64,000 bases of DNA, taken from the NCBI GenBank assembly GCA_020851565.1, contig JADZCN010000139.1, positions 1 through 64,000 on the forward strand, in the 5' to 3' direction. The position numbers were made by a program, and so were the translations under genes. Under the pieces are notes generated by a model. That model saw nothing but the letters and a program-made list of their open reading frames with translations. It was not told the origin of the DNA and searched no databases. The stretch comes from Acidobacteriota bacterium. GTDB lineage: Bacteria > Acidobacteriota > Vicinamibacteria > Vicinamibacterales > UBA2999. Shown here piece after piece: positions 16,625-25,139 of this stretch (position 1 is its first letter; each line of letters begins with the position of its first letter).

Positions 16625-17248
16625 ATGGCAGACAATCTTCCTGAGGCTGAAATCGAGAAAGTGGTGGTCACGCTGCCACGAGGGGTGGCGCCAGAGGTGA
16701 TCCCCGCGCTGGTAGAGGCTCTCGAAAAGGCCGCCGAGGTCCTTCACCGCAATGAACCCGAGTTGCTCCGGCGCGCCGACCGCCTGGCCGAGCTGGCCGC
16801 GGGCGTCCTCGAGCCAACGACGGACCTCATTGAAGACCGCATGCAGCGGCTTCGGACGATGCGGCGAGTGATGGACGAGGGTGAGTGGCTCACCGCCGAG
16901 CAGCTCAATGCACTGCAGCCCGACCCGCCGGCCAACACCTCGCACCCGGCCAGCGACTGGAAGCGTCGCAAGCGCATCTTCAGCGTGAACTACGGGGGCC
17001 GCGACTACTTCCCGCGGTATCAGTTCGATGCCATGTACCAGCCGCTGCCCATCATCAAGGAGATCCTCGCGGCGTTCGGTGAGGTTGCCGATCCCTGGCT
17101 GCTGGCTGCCTGGTTTCACTTCCCGAATGGCTGGATTGTCCGACGCGACGCCACCGGCACCGTGGCGGTGGCGCCCAGGGACGCGCTCGATCGTCGTGAC
17201 GCCGTGTTGGCCGCGGCGGCCCGGAGGCCATCGAGCTACGTGGCATGA
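16625..17248 (+). CDS. antitoxin partner of the RES-domain toxin
   Basis: 207 residues, mostly helical, starting MADNLPEAEIEKVVV. The C-terminal third (ILAAFGEVADPWLLAAWFHFPNGWIV) resembles the DPW-x-AxWFxxPNxWL toxin-binding segment of antitoxins encoded with RES toxins. The N-terminal half lacks a clear HTH. The stop overlaps the toxin start in ATGA. Position, size and coupling support the antitoxin call more strongly than the sequence alone does. Confidence 0.68.
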   Translation: MADNLPEAEIEKVVVTLPRGVAPEVIPALVEALEKAAEVLHRNEPELLRRADRLAELAAGVLEPTTDLIEDRMQRLRTMRRVMDEGEWLTAEQLNALQPDPPANTSHPASDWKRRKRIFSVNYGGRDYFPRYQFDAMYQPLPIIKEILAAFGEVADPWLLAAWFHFPNGWIVRRDATGTVAVAPRDALDRRDAVLAAAARRPSSYVA

Positions 17249-17877
17249 GCTGCGGGCTGCCGGTGCCGAGTCCCGCCGAGCCCTTCACCCTCCGGTCGAT
17301 TCCGGCGGACCGGTGGTATCACGTCTACTGCACGCGTGAGTTCCCCACAACGGCCCTCACCTTCGCCGAAGGCTGGGGCGATACGCGCTTTGCGCCCATT
17401 ACCGGCGACGACGGTGCGGCGGTGCATACCTATTACGCGGCGAGTACACCGGAGGTGGCCTACATGGAATCGGTGCTCCACGACGTGGTGCTCGAGCCGC
17501 CGGGTCTCTTCGAGGTCGATACGCTGCGGCACTATCACCTGGCCACGGTGCAGTTGCCGGCGCTCGAGGGTGTGAGCTTCCACTCCCTGGATCTCCCTCG
17601 GCTTCAGGGTCTCGACCGCGCCCGCTTCATCGACAGTCTGCCGGCCTGCTATCCCGAAACGCGCGCGTGGGCGCAGGCCGCCTACCGCCAGCAGCCGACG
17701 GCACGGTGTCTGACCTACGGCTCCAGGCGCAACGACATGGGCCGGTGCCTGATGCTCTTCAAGCAGCGGCTGTCGGACCCGCCGCTCACGGTGCTGGGCG
17801 ACGAGTCGCTGGCGCTGTCGCCGCGCCGCGGCGAGGTGCTCGCGCTGGTGCGCAGCCTGGGCATCTTCGAGATCTGA
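17245..17877 (+). CDS. RES-domain toxin (NAD+-degrading)
   Basis: 210 residues. The RES fold is marked by the arginine in WYHVYCTREFP, the R of GDTRFAP, and YYAASTPEVAYMESVLHDV, which carries the family's Y, E and S positions. RES toxins such as MbcT deplete NAD+ by phosphorolysis or hydrolysis. The gene begins inside the antitoxin stop codon, so toxin and antitoxin are produced together. Length is normal and no damage is seen, so the module is probably active. Confidence 0.82.
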   Translation: MSCGLPVPSPAEPFTLRSIPADRWYHVYCTREFPTTALTFAEGWGDTRFAPITGDDGAAVHTYYAASTPEVAYMESVLHDVVLEPPGLFEVDTLRHYHLATVQLPALEGVSFHSLDLPRLQGLDRARFIDSLPACYPETRAWAQAAYRQQPTARCLTYGSRRNDMGRCLMLFKQRLSDPPLTVLGDESLALSPRRGEVLALVRSLGIFEI

Positions 17878-18006
17878 CGGCGGGAACGGCGCGGTTCGAG
17901 GAACACAGATGGCGGGCGCTTCATCAGCCGAGAGGACGACCCGGCGGCAGCAGTGCCAGCGACATTGCGTAGGCGAGATGCCCGAAAACACGACTTTACA
18001 CGGTCT

Positions 18007-18099
18007 TTACAGGGACTGTCCCCACTTCAGCAGGGTCTTCGAGGGCCAGAAGGCGAGGCCCGTCTGCAGGATCTTCTCGGGGGTCGGGGGAGCGGGCAT
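18007..18099 (-). pseudogene. N-terminal remnant of a SAM methyltransferase
   Basis: In the 366-base gap between the RES toxin and the AhpD-like gene, a minus-strand frame starts at ATG 18099 with MPAPPTPEKILQTGLAFW and PSKTLL. This is the typical opening of dimerising O-methyltransferase-like proteins. After six more residues it ends at a TAA at 18007-18009, so 30 codons survive of about 330. The break falls in the sequence around the palindrome GGGACTGTCCC (18012-18022), which may be part of a mobile or REP-like element. No other coding signal is seen in this gap. Confidence 0.6.
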
Positions 18100-18243
18100 T
18101 GGGGGGACCTTTCTGCGGCAAGGTTGGGGTTGGGCGGCGGACGGATTCTACACCCCGCCGGCCCAGGGCCCCGAGTGGAGAACGCCAGCGCCGCGGCGCC
18201 CATCACCCGCTCGAGTGGGGCGGAACGGGCGCGACGCGGAAGC

Positions 18244-18711
18244 TCACGCCGTGACGGCCTGCGCCGGCTGATACGACCCAGGCGGCACGCGGAACGAAAT
18301 CGCGAGGCGATTCCACGCGTTGATCACGACGATGGCGAAGGTCAGCGCCACCATCTCGTCCTCGTCGAACAGCTTCGAGACGCGGGCGTACAGATCATCC
18401 GGCACGTGCGTGTCGCCCACGCGCGTCACCGCCTCGGTGTACTCCAGCGCCGCGCGCTCGCGAGCCGTGAAGAACGGCGTCTCCTCCCAGACGCTGAGCG
18501 CGTAGAGACGCTGCTCGGTCTCGCCGGCGAGCCGCGCGTCCTTCGTGTGCATGTCGATGCAGTAGGCGCAGCCGTTCAGCTGCGACGCGCGGAGCCTGAC
18601 CAGCTCCAGCAGCTTCGGGTCCATCAGCTTCGCGGATTCGTACGAGAGCGCGAGCATGGCCCGCCCGACGCCCAGGCCGAGATACTTCGTCGTGTCGATT
18701 CGTGGATGCAT
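18244..18711 (-). CDS. AhpD-like carboxymuconolactone decarboxylase-family protein
   Basis: 155 residues from ATG 18711 with an AGGAGG 7 bases upstream. The AhpD-type thiol motif is in GCAYCIDMHTKDAR (CxxC-x2-H). ECF41 sigma genes are typically found beside genes of three classes, one being this family. The sigma gene lies just upstream on the same strand, and an ECF41-type promoter sits between them. Likely role: a peroxide or radical-handling thiol protein under control of the sigma factor; the substrate is unknown. Confidence 0.88.
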   Translation of the reverse strand: MHPRIDTTKYLGLGVGRAMLALSYESAKLMDPKLLELVRLRASQLNGCAYCIDMHTKDARLAGETEQRLYALSVWEETPFFTARERAALEYTEAVTRVGDTHVPDDLYARVSKLFDEDEMVALTFAIVVINAWNRLAISFRVPPGSYQPAQAVTA

Positions 18712-18755
18712 GAGTCCTCCTGACCGGTTGCCGCGATAGCAGCACCTGTGACGAA

Positions 18756-18781
18756 GACGGGCCAGGCGTGACCTTGTGACA
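18756..18781 (-). promoter_or_regulatory. ECF41-type promoter of the AhpD-like gene
   Basis: On the minus strand TGTCACA (18781-18775) and CGTC (18759-18756) are separated by 15 bases, 45 bases before ATG 18711. This matches the ECF41 consensus known to me (TGTCACA, about 16 bases, CGTC). The -35 element abuts the sigma-factor stop codon. Confidence 0.65.
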
Positions 18782-18782
18782 G

Positions 18783-19658
18783 TCAGGACAGCTTGTCGGG
18801 GTTGAGCACCGTGTAGACGGCCTGGATCCGCTCGCCGTCCGTCGCAATACTCAACGTCGCCACGAGGTGCTCGTCGTCGAGCAGGCACAGCGCCGTCTCG
18901 CCGTTGACGATGGCGATCTCGAAGTGGCGGCCCGGCTGCCAGAACTTCTCGCGCAGGCCGACCACCAGCCGGGCAATCCGCTCGGCACCGAGAATCGGGC
19001 GAGGCGCGGCCGGCGTCTTGCCTCCGCTGTCGGCGGTCCACGAGGCGTCGGGCGCGAACAGCGCGAGCAGGGCCTGCTCGTCGCGCGCTTCGACCGCGGC
19101 GAGGAACCGTTGCAGCAGAGCCGCCTTCGCGGCCTCGGTGGTCTCGAAGCGCTTCCGCTCGCCGTGCACCCGCTCGCGGGCGCGGTGGACGACCTGGCGG
19201 CACGCCGCTTCGCTCCGTCCGATCACCGACGCGATCGCGCGATAGTCCACCTCGAACACGTCGTGGAGCAGGAAGGCGGCGCGCTCCTCGGGGGCGAGGC
19301 GCTCGAGCAGCGTGAGGAAGGCCATCGACAGGTCGTCGGCGAGGTCCAGGTGCTGATCCGGCGCCGGCACCGGCGCCGACGCGGAGCCGACGATGGGCTG
19401 AGGCAGCCAGGGCCCGACGTACGCGTCGCGCTCGGTCTTCAGGCGGCGCAGGCGATCGAGCGCGAGCCTCGTGGTGGTGGTCACCAGCCACGCCTGCGCG
19501 CTCTCGATGCGGTCATGGTCCGCCTGGTGCCAGCGGACATAGGCTTCCTGGACCAGGTCCTCGGCATCGGCGCGGGAGCCGACCATGCGGTAGGCCAGGC
19601 CGAACAGCCGGCCGCGCAGCGCCTGGAACCGCTCGGTTGGCGTGGCGGGCTCACTCAT
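18783..19658 (-). CDS. ECF41-type sigma factor with SnoaL-like C-terminus
   Basis: 291 residues from ATG 19658. Region 2 is at about 10-80 (FGLAYRMVGSRADAEDLVQEAYVRWH), region 4 at about 125-185 (YRAIASVIGRSEAACRQVVHRARERV), and then a SnoaL-like NTF2 fold of about 100 residues. In the ECF41 group this extension regulates activity in place of an anti-sigma factor. An upstream frame extends the protein by 33 residues without a better ribosome site. It is autoregulated judging by the TGTCACA-N16-CGTC promoter upstream, and it controls the AhpD-like gene downstream. Confidence 0.88.
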   Translation of the reverse strand: MSEPATPTERFQALRGRLFGLAYRMVGSRADAEDLVQEAYVRWHQADHDRIESAQAWLVTTTTRLALDRLRRLKTERDAYVGPWLPQPIVGSASAPVPAPDQHLDLADDLSMAFLTLLERLAPEERAAFLLHDVFEVDYRAIASVIGRSEAACRQVVHRARERVHGERKRFETTEAAKAALLQRFLAAVEARDEQALLALFAPDASWTADSGGKTPAAPRPILGAERIARLVVGLREKFWQPGRHFEIAIVNGETALCLLDDEHLVATLSIATDGERIQAVYTVLNPDKLS

Positions 19659-19694
19659 GAGGTGTTGGGTTCGATGGACCATTGTCAACGGAAA

Positions 19695-19721
19695 GACGGG
19701 CGAGGGGCGACGTTTGTGACA
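19695..19721 (-). promoter_or_regulatory. ECF41-type autoregulatory promoter
   Basis: On the minus strand TGTCACA (19721-19715), exactly 16 bases, then CGTC (19698-19695), 37 bases before the sigma factor ATG at 19658. This is a full match to the ECF41 promoter pattern and is expected because these sigma factors transcribe their own genes. Confidence 0.7.
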
Positions 19722-19780
19722 GCCTTCGGCGCCCCTTCCGTGGCATCGCCGTTGCATCGACCAGCAGCGGAGGTGGCCGT

Positions 19781-20137
19781 ATGCAACCGACTGCCCAGGG
19801 ATGGAACCTCTGTTACCTCAGTGCGGCGCTGGTGGGCACCCCCATCGGCCAGCTCGCCCGGCTGGCGGTGTGCGGGCGGGACGGCGCGGCGCTCGGCACG
19901 CTCGACGGCATCCTGGTCGAGCCGGCGACGCGGCGCTTGTCCCACCTCGTCGTCAAGCGCGACGCTGGCGACGGGGCCAGGCGCGAGCTCGTCCCTGTGG
20001 AGTCGCTCATCTACCTGACGTGCGACGCCGCGACGGCGCGCCTGGAAGTGGACGCGGATGCGCTGGTGACGAGTGATGTGGACCTCGACGCCCTTCGGCT
20101 GATGAGCGAGGCGGTCGACCACTGGCCGCGCGCCTGA
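19781..20137 (+). CDS. PRC-barrel domain protein
   Basis: 118 residues, ATG 19781 after a GGAGGTGG ribosome site. The central GQLARLAVCGRDGAALGTLD then a GILVEPATRRLSHLVVKRD segment is a PRC-barrel strand pattern, followed by RRELVPVESLIYL. Such stand-alone PRC-barrel proteins are common in soil bacteria and often stress-associated; a precise role is not known. It is transcribed divergently from the ECF41 sigma gene, whose promoter occupies the shared gap. An unannotated 120-base gap follows before the kinase. Confidence 0.75.
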   Translation: MQPTAQGWNLCYLSAALVGTPIGQLARLAVCGRDGAALGTLDGILVEPATRRLSHLVVKRDAGDGARRELVPVESLIYLTCDAATARLEVDADALVTSDVDLDALRLMSEAVDHWPRA

Positions 20138-20257
20138 TGCCCACTCATGTCGATGAACTCCGCATCGCGCTGGACGGGCAGCTTTCCTCGCGCGGCCGCT
20201 TGACGACTGGCTGAAGGGCTGAGGCACGCGCCTGCTGCCCTATAATCCGACCACCGA

Positions 20258-21268
20258 ATGGCGCTGGTGCCCGGTACGCGGATCGGCCCGTACGAGATCG
20301 TGTCGGCCCTCGGCGCCGGCGGCATGGGCGAGGTATTTCGCGCCCGCGATACCCGCCTGAAACGCGAGGTGGCGCTCAAGATCCTGCCGCCGACGGTTGC
20401 CATCGACCACGACCGCGTCGCCCGGTTCGAGCGCGAAGCCGAAATGCTTGCGGCGTTGAATCACCCGAACATCGCCCAGATTCACGGCGTCGTGGACGCG
20501 GACCCTTCGACAGGCTCAGGGCCGGGGCCCGTGACCGCGCTCGTGATGGAGCTCGTCGAGGGCGAAGACCTCGCGGCGCGCATCGCCCGCGGCCCGGTCG
20601 CGGTCGACGAGGCCCTCCCGATCGCGCGGCAGATTGCCGACGCGCTCGAAGCGGCCCACGAGCGCGGCATCATCCACCGCGACCTGAAGCCCGCCAACAT
20701 CAAGGTGCGGCCCGACGGCACCGTCAAGGTCCTGGACTTCGGACTCGCCAGGGCAGACGCGACCGGGCCGGACAGCGCGATGAGCGCGGTGACATCGCCC
20801 GCCATGACGATGCAGGGCGTGATCATCGGCACGGCCGCCTACATGAGCCCCGAGCAGGCGCGTGGGAAGCCCGTCGATCGCCGCGCCGACGTCTGGGCCT
20901 ACGGCGCCGTGCTCTTCGAAATGCTGACCGGCAAGCGCCCCTTCGACGGCAGCGACGCCACCGACACCATTGCAGCGGTGCTGCGCTCGGAGCCAGACTG
21001 GCAGTTGCTACCGGGCGATCTGCCGGAGCCGGTTCGGATGCTGATCCGGCGTTGCCTGGACAAGGATCCGCAGCGCCGACCGGCGCATCTCTCGGTCGCG
21101 ACGTTCGTCCTGTCGGGCGGCGCGGAGACGGGAACGACCGAGCCGCGCGGCGACGACAGCCCCGCGCTCGCCTGGGCGGCGGCGCCTCGCCGCGCTCGGC
21201 GTGAGCACGTTTCTCGCCAGTGTCGCCATCGCCAGCGGTGTCGCGTGGTTCGTCGCTGGTCGAGTTGA
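20258..21268 (+). CDS. Ser/Thr kinase part of a frameshifted kinase-TolB gene
   Basis: 336 residues. Complete Pkn-type kinase: GAGGMGEVF loop, VALKIL lysine, [22 protein letters not shown] and the closing arginine region [22 protein letters not shown]. The last 50 or so residues are frameshift product. In relatives the chain continues through a membrane helix into a TolB-like propeller. Here those follow in the +1 frame (21201-23003). As written, the protein is a soluble kinase cut off from its sensor. The residues [12 protein letters not shown] near 85-96 look like a small low-complexity insertion in the N-lobe. Confidence 0.82.
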   Translation: MALVPGTRIGPYEIVSALGAGGMGEVFRARDTRLKREVALKILPPTVAIDHDRVARFEREAEMLAALNHPNIAQIHGVVDADPSTGSGPGPVTALVMELVEGEDLAARIARGPVAVDEALPIARQIADALEAAHERGIIHRDLKPANIKVRPDGTVKVLDFGLARADATGPDSAMSAVTSPAMTMQGVIIGTAAYMSPEQARGKPVDRRADVWAYGAVLFEMLTGKRPFDGSDATDTIAAVLRSEPDWQLLPGDLPEPVRMLIRRCLDKDPQRRPAHLSVATFVLSGGAETGTTEPRGDDSPALAWAAAPRRARREHVSRQCRHRQRCRVVRRWSS

Positions 21269-23003
21269 GCCCGCCGTCGCGCCGCCAGTCAGGTTCACCA
21301 TCGGTTTCGACACCGGCGGCGATGCCTGGCGCGATCTGACCGACCGGCCGTTCGTCATCTCTCCCGACGGCCGCGCCGTCGTCTATCGCGCCACGACCCG
21401 CGGACTGCCGCGCCTGTACATCCGTACGCTGGACCAGCTCGAACCGCGTCCGCTCGTCGCTGGCGCGCTGGTCCGCACGCCCTTCTTCTCGCCGGACAGC
21501 CAGTGGGTCGCGTTCTTCGAGGGCGCAACGCTGAAGAAGGTCCCGGTCTCGGGCGGTCCGCCCGTGGAAATCGCGCGAATCACCGGCGGCGGTGCCTTCG
21601 GCGCAAGCTGGGGCGACGACGGGTCGATCGTGTTTGGCAGCCGCATCCCCGGGCGGGAGACCGGTATCCCGCTCATGCTCGTCCCCGCGTCGGGCGGCGA
21701 GCCGATTGCCCTCACCACGGTCGATCCCGGCAGCGAGAACGCAGATACCTTCCCGGTCTGGTTGCCGCAGAGCCGCGGCGTGCTGTTCAGGATGTACATC
21801 GCGATCCGCCCTGCATCGTCCGAGACGCGGCTCATGCTGCTGGATCGCGCGACCGGAGAGCGGCGAGAGATCGCCGCCGCGGTCAGCGGGGCCGACTTCG
21901 TCGCCGGGCGCATCGTCTATGCGGATCCGCAGGGCCAGTTGTACGGCCTGCCGTTCGACCCATCCACCCTGACAGCGCTGGGGCCCGCGACGGCGCTCGC
22001 CGAGCGGGTCCATGTCCCCCCGGTCGGCCAGGCGATGTTCTCGGCGGCGTTCTCCGGCGCGCTCGCCTTTCTGCCGGCACTCGACGGCCCGGGCGCGGAG
22101 CGTGGCCGTTCGCTGGTCTGGGTGGATCGGCAGGGCCGAGAAGAACCCCTTGCCGCGCCGCCGCGCGCCTACGCGGTGCCGCGCCTGTCTCCGGACGGCA
22201 CGCCCGTGGCGCTCGACATCCGGGACGAGGACAGCGACATCTGGATTCGGTCGCTCGATCGGGGCGTGATGACACGGCTGACCAGCGGTCCCACGCTCGA
22301 CATGGCGCCGGTCTGGACGCCAGATGGACGCCGGATCATCTGGACATCGACGCGGGACGCCGCCAATCCGACCCTGTATTGGCAGGCCGCGGACGGCACG
22401 GGCGCGGCGGAGCGTTTGAACGGCCCCGGCATTGCCTTCCCCGGATCCGTGACACCCGACGGAAAGGCGGTCCTCTCGTGGGGGGCCGCCGCGGTCAACT
22501 CGTCGGGGGCCGCCGCGGGCATCTTTCGGACCGCGCTCTTCGGCGAGCGGAGCCTGGACCGCGTGCTCGGCCCGATGCAGGGCGTCCTCACGCCGGAGGT
22601 GTCCTCGGATGGCCGATGGCTCGCGTATGAATCCAACGAATCCGGCCAGCCCGAGATCTACGTGCGCCCGTATCCGAACGTCGACGACGGCCGCTGGCAG
22701 ATTTCGACCGAGCGTGGCAGTCGGCCGGCCTGGAGCCGGAATGGCCGCGAGCTGTTCTTTCTCGACGGAACGGACCGTTTGTCGGTCGCGTCGATCGCCG
22801 TCAGCGGGAACACGCTGGCGCCCGGCGCGCCGCGACGGCTGCTCGAGTCAGCGTATTACCCGGGATTCTCGTCTCGCGGCGTCAACCTGCGTGGATACGA
22901 CGTCTCGCTCGACGGGCAGCGGTTCCTGATGATCAAGGGCCCGGCGGACGCGGCCGCGTCGCAGACGGTGCTGACGGTCGTGTCCAACTGGCGGGCGCAT
23001 TGA
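21201..23003 (+). CDS. membrane-anchored TolB/WD40 propeller part of the frameshifted kinase gene
   Basis: 600 residues in the frame +1 to the kinase. It opens with a membrane helix ([17 protein letters not shown]; the frame is also open just upstream as RRRLAALGV), then about nine TolB/PD40-like blades with repeats of the type PVWTPDGRRIIWTSTRD and PEVSSDGRWLAYESNESGQ. A GTG at 21201 could restart translation, but the absence of a signal and the match to kinase-TolB fusions indicate a single ancestral gene. A one-base change between about 21130 and 21190 would restore it. Confidence 0.8.
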   Translation: MSTFLASVAIASGVAWFVAGRVEPAVAPPVRFTIGFDTGGDAWRDLTDRPFVISPDGRAVVYRATTRGLPRLYIRTLDQLEPRPLVAGALVRTPFFSPDSQWVAFFEGATLKKVPVSGGPPVEIARITGGGAFGASWGDDGSIVFGSRIPGRETGIPLMLVPASGGEPIALTTVDPGSENADTFPVWLPQSRGVLFRMYIAIRPASSETRLMLLDRATGERREIAAAVSGADFVAGRIVYADPQGQLYGLPFDPSTLTALGPATALAERVHVPPVGQAMFSAAFSGALAFLPALDGPGAERGRSLVWVDRQGREEPLAAPPRAYAVPRLSPDGTPVALDIRDEDSDIWIRSLDRGVMTRLTSGPTLDMAPVWTPDGRRIIWTSTRDAANPTLYWQAADGTGAAERLNGPGIAFPGSVTPDGKAVLSWGAAAVNSSGAAAGIFRTALFGERSLDRVLGPMQGVLTPEVSSDGRWLAYESNESGQPEIYVRPYPNVDDGRWQISTERGSRPAWSRNGRELFFLDGTDRLSVASIAVSGNTLAPGAPRRLLESAYYPGFSSRGVNLRGYDVSLDGQRFLMIKGPADAAASQTVLTVVSNWRAH

Positions 23004-23032
23004 GGCGCGCCCCGTCCTGCTGAAACGAGCGA

Positions 23033-23446
23033 CTACCAGATCGTCTGAATCGGGTACTCGCCCATTGGGCCATCGCTCGTGACGAGGACGAGACCTTCGG
23101 CCTTGGCCTGCGCAATGAGGATTCGGTCGAATGGATCCTTGTGCAGCATCGGCAGGGCGGCGAGTGCCGTGATGTGCGTCGGGCGGATGTGGAGGACGCG
23201 GGCGGAGGTGAGCTCGGTCGCCTGCCGCCACCACGTCCCCAGGTCCGAGATGGACAAGAGGCCCTTTTGCGCCTTGATGACGACCTCCCAGTAGGACGCC
23301 ACGCTCACGACGTTCTCGCCGGATTCGACGAGACGCCGAGCCTTTGCCGACAGCCGCTCGGGCTCGGCAAGGCTCCAGAGAAGCGTGCTCGTGTCGAGGA
23401 GGTGGGCAACCCTAGCGGCCGCCCCAGAACGCTTCGGCTTCTTCAT
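23033..23446 (-). CDS. PIN-domain toxin (VapC-like)
   Basis: 137 residues. PIN RNase domain with the first acid in HLLDTSTLLW, the second in SVASYWEVVIKAQKGLL (E), and the C-terminal DPFDRILIAQA then LVTSD. It overlaps the 3' end of the Phd-like antitoxin gene by 35 bases if the ATG at 23446 is used; a shorter start within the overlap is possible. The type II pair probably acts by RNA cleavage, neutralised by the upstream antitoxin. Confidence 0.85.
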   Translation of the reverse strand: MKKPKRSGAAARVAHLLDTSTLLWSLAEPERLSAKARRLVESGENVVSVASYWEVVIKAQKGLLSISDLGTWWRQATELTSARVLHIRPTHITALAALPMLHKDPFDRILIAQAKAEGLVLVTSDGPMGEYPIQTIW

Positions 23447-23645
23447 CGGTCAGGGCCCGTTCCCAGCCTTCTGTCATCGTGAATTGGCCGCGCATCGCTC
23501 CAAGCGGCGACGCCCGCCGTTTGCGAACGGGCACCAACTGCGCCACCGGGCGACCGTGCCGCTCGATCACGACGGACTCGCCATCTTCGACCAGGTCGAG
23601 CAGCTTCGAGAGCTGGGTCTTCGCGCCATGGACGCTGACGTTCAT
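23412..23645 (-). CDS. Phd/YefM-family antitoxin
   Basis: 77 residues starting MNVSVHGAKTQLSKLLDLVE, the usual Phd opening, with ESVVIERHGRPVAQLVPV as the DNA-binding hairpin region. The tail (GWERALTDEEAEAFWGG) is the toxin-binding part. It precedes and overlaps the PIN toxin gene. An AT-rich promoter with an inverted repeat lies immediately upstream. Confidence 0.87.
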   Translation of the reverse strand: MNVSVHGAKTQLSKLLDLVEDGESVVIERHGRPVAQLVPVRKRRASPLGAMRGQFTMTEGWERALTDEEAEAFWGGR

Positions 23646-23652
23646 GTCACCA

Positions 23653-23676
23653 ATTTTAGTCTATTTTTTGAACTAA
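23653..23676 (-). promoter_or_regulatory. AT-rich promoter/operator of the Phd-PIN pair
   Basis: In otherwise GC-rich DNA, the minus strand has TAAAAT (23658-23653), a good -10, only 7 bases before ATG 23645, and an inverted repeat TTAGT ... ACTAA (arms 23672-23676 and 23656-23660) around a run of A. A Phd-type dimer binding here would cover the promoter. No convincing -35 is seen, and the transcript leader would be very short. Confidence 0.4.
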
Positions 23677-23749
23677 CGCGAAACCCCATTGGCCCACGGC
23701 TCTCCCAGCGTGCTTCCATCCAAACGGGCGCGCCGGCCGTCATAAGGGC

Positions 23750-24808
23750 GTGACCGGAGCGACGGGGGCCTTACTCCTTTCGTGCGTTGCCGCGGCGCTG
23801 GCTGGGCTCTCGGCGTGTTCGCCGGCGCCGGCAGGAGGCGGGGCGCCGCGCCCATCGGGGCCGATCGAGGAAGCCGGTTTCGTGCCCATCGGCGGCATCG
23901 AGCAGTGGGTTGGCGTGAGGGGCGCCGACCGCTCGAACCCCGTGATCCTGGTGGTGCACGGCGGGCCTGGCGAGACGCAGTGGCCGGTCGCATCGAAGTA
24001 CGCGCCCTGGGAGCGGATGTTCACGGTCGTCCAATGGGACCAGCGGGGCGCGGGCCGTACGTTCGGCCGGAACGGCGCCGCGACGCCGGAGGTGAACCTG
24101 GACCGCATCACGCGCGACGGCATCGAGGTGGTGGAGCACCTGTGTCGGACGCTCGGCAAGGAGAAGGTGATCGTCCTCGGCCACTCCTGGGGGTCGATTG
24201 TGGCCATCCGCATGGTACAGCGCCGGCCCGAGCTTTTCGCCGCGTATGTCGGAACCGGCCAGGTGGCGAGCTGGAAGGCAAGCGTGAACATGCAGTTCGA
24301 CCGGCTGCTGGAGAACGCGCGCCGCGACGGCGATGCGGAAACCCTGCGCGACCTCGAGTCCATCGGGCGCCCAGACCCGTCGGATGCGACGCAGTACTTC
24401 GCGTTCACACGCGGCCGCCTGTTCGCGGCGATGCCCGCCCCGGATCAGGATTGGCTGAAGGGCCTCAGGTCCATGACGCCCGAGTCGCTCGGCGTGGACC
24501 CGAAGGAGTTCCAGGACCTGGCGGCCGGCATGGAGCTCAGCGGTCGGAGCGTGCTTCCCGACCAGATGGCCACGGACCTGCCCGCGACGGCGACGGACAT
24601 CCGTGTCCCGTTCTTCGTCATCCAGGGGAGGGACGACATCACGACGCCGACGGCGGCGGCGGTAGAGTACTTCGAGCGGGTGCGGGCGCCGCAGAAGGCG
24701 CTCGTGCTCATCGACGGCGCGGGACACTTTGCGTTCATGACCCACGCGGGGGAGTTCCTGGCGGCGCTGGAGGGGAAGGTGCGGCCGGTTGCGGTGGCGA
24801 AGAATTGA
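23750..24808 (+). CDS. lipoprotein alpha/beta hydrolase, prolyl-aminopeptidase-like
   Basis: 352 residues from GTG 23750. The N-terminal signal has a lipobox LSAC (about residues 20-23), so the enzyme is probably anchored outside the inner membrane. The alpha/beta-hydrolase core shows the oxyanion motif HGGPG, WDQRGAGRT, the nucleophile elbow GHSWGS, a late acidic residue in QGRDDITTP, and catalytic His in GAGHFAF. HGGPG with WDQRG is typical of the S33 proline iminopeptidase branch. The substrate could be a peptide or an ester. Confidence 0.87.
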   Translation: MTGATGALLLSCVAAALAGLSACSPAPAGGGAPRPSGPIEEAGFVPIGGIEQWVGVRGADRSNPVILVVHGGPGETQWPVASKYAPWERMFTVVQWDQRGAGRTFGRNGAATPEVNLDRITRDGIEVVEHLCRTLGKEKVIVLGHSWGSIVAIRMVQRRPELFAAYVGTGQVASWKASVNMQFDRLLENARRDGDAETLRDLESIGRPDPSDATQYFAFTRGRLFAAMPAPDQDWLKGLRSMTPESLGVDPKEFQDLAAGMELSGRSVLPDQMATDLPATATDIRVPFFVIQGRDDITTPTAAAVEYFERVRAPQKALVLIDGAGHFAFMTHAGEFLAALEGKVRPVAVAKN

Positions 24809-24868
24809 CTCAATCCATTGGCCCAAGTAGATTCAGCGGCATCCGCCCTGCTGTCAAGGAACCTCGTC

Positions 24869-25129
24869 ATGAAAGCGCTATACCACAACCGTCTCTGCAA
24901 CGTCGTGGAGATGAGCACGGATATCACCCTGGCTGACGAGGCAGGGCAGTTCGTCGTCTGGCTCGGCGACGAAGCGCTCGTCATCGATCCGACAGACCAG
25001 CAGGTGGCCGACGCCGACAATCTCCGTGAGTGGTACGGGCTGGACGCCGAAGCCGTCGACCGGTTTCGCGGCCTGCTCCGCGGCGCTGTGTCCAGCAAGG
25101 CGTCAGCTGAAGGTGACGTCTTGAGCTGA
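24869..25129 (+). CDS. hypothetical protein
   Basis: 86 residues from ATG 24869 preceded by AAGGA. The sequence is acidic, with IDPTDQQVADADNLREWYGLDAEAVDRF in the middle split by short polar turns. I do not recognise a family. No signal peptide, membrane segment or motif is visible. Codon use looks like that of its neighbours, so it is probably real. Confidence 0.5.
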   Translation: MKALYHNRLCNVVEMSTDITLADEAGQFVVWLGDEALVIDPTDQQVADADNLREWYGLDAEAVDRFRGLLRGAVSSKASAEGDVLS

Positions 25130-25139
25130 TGCCTTACTT

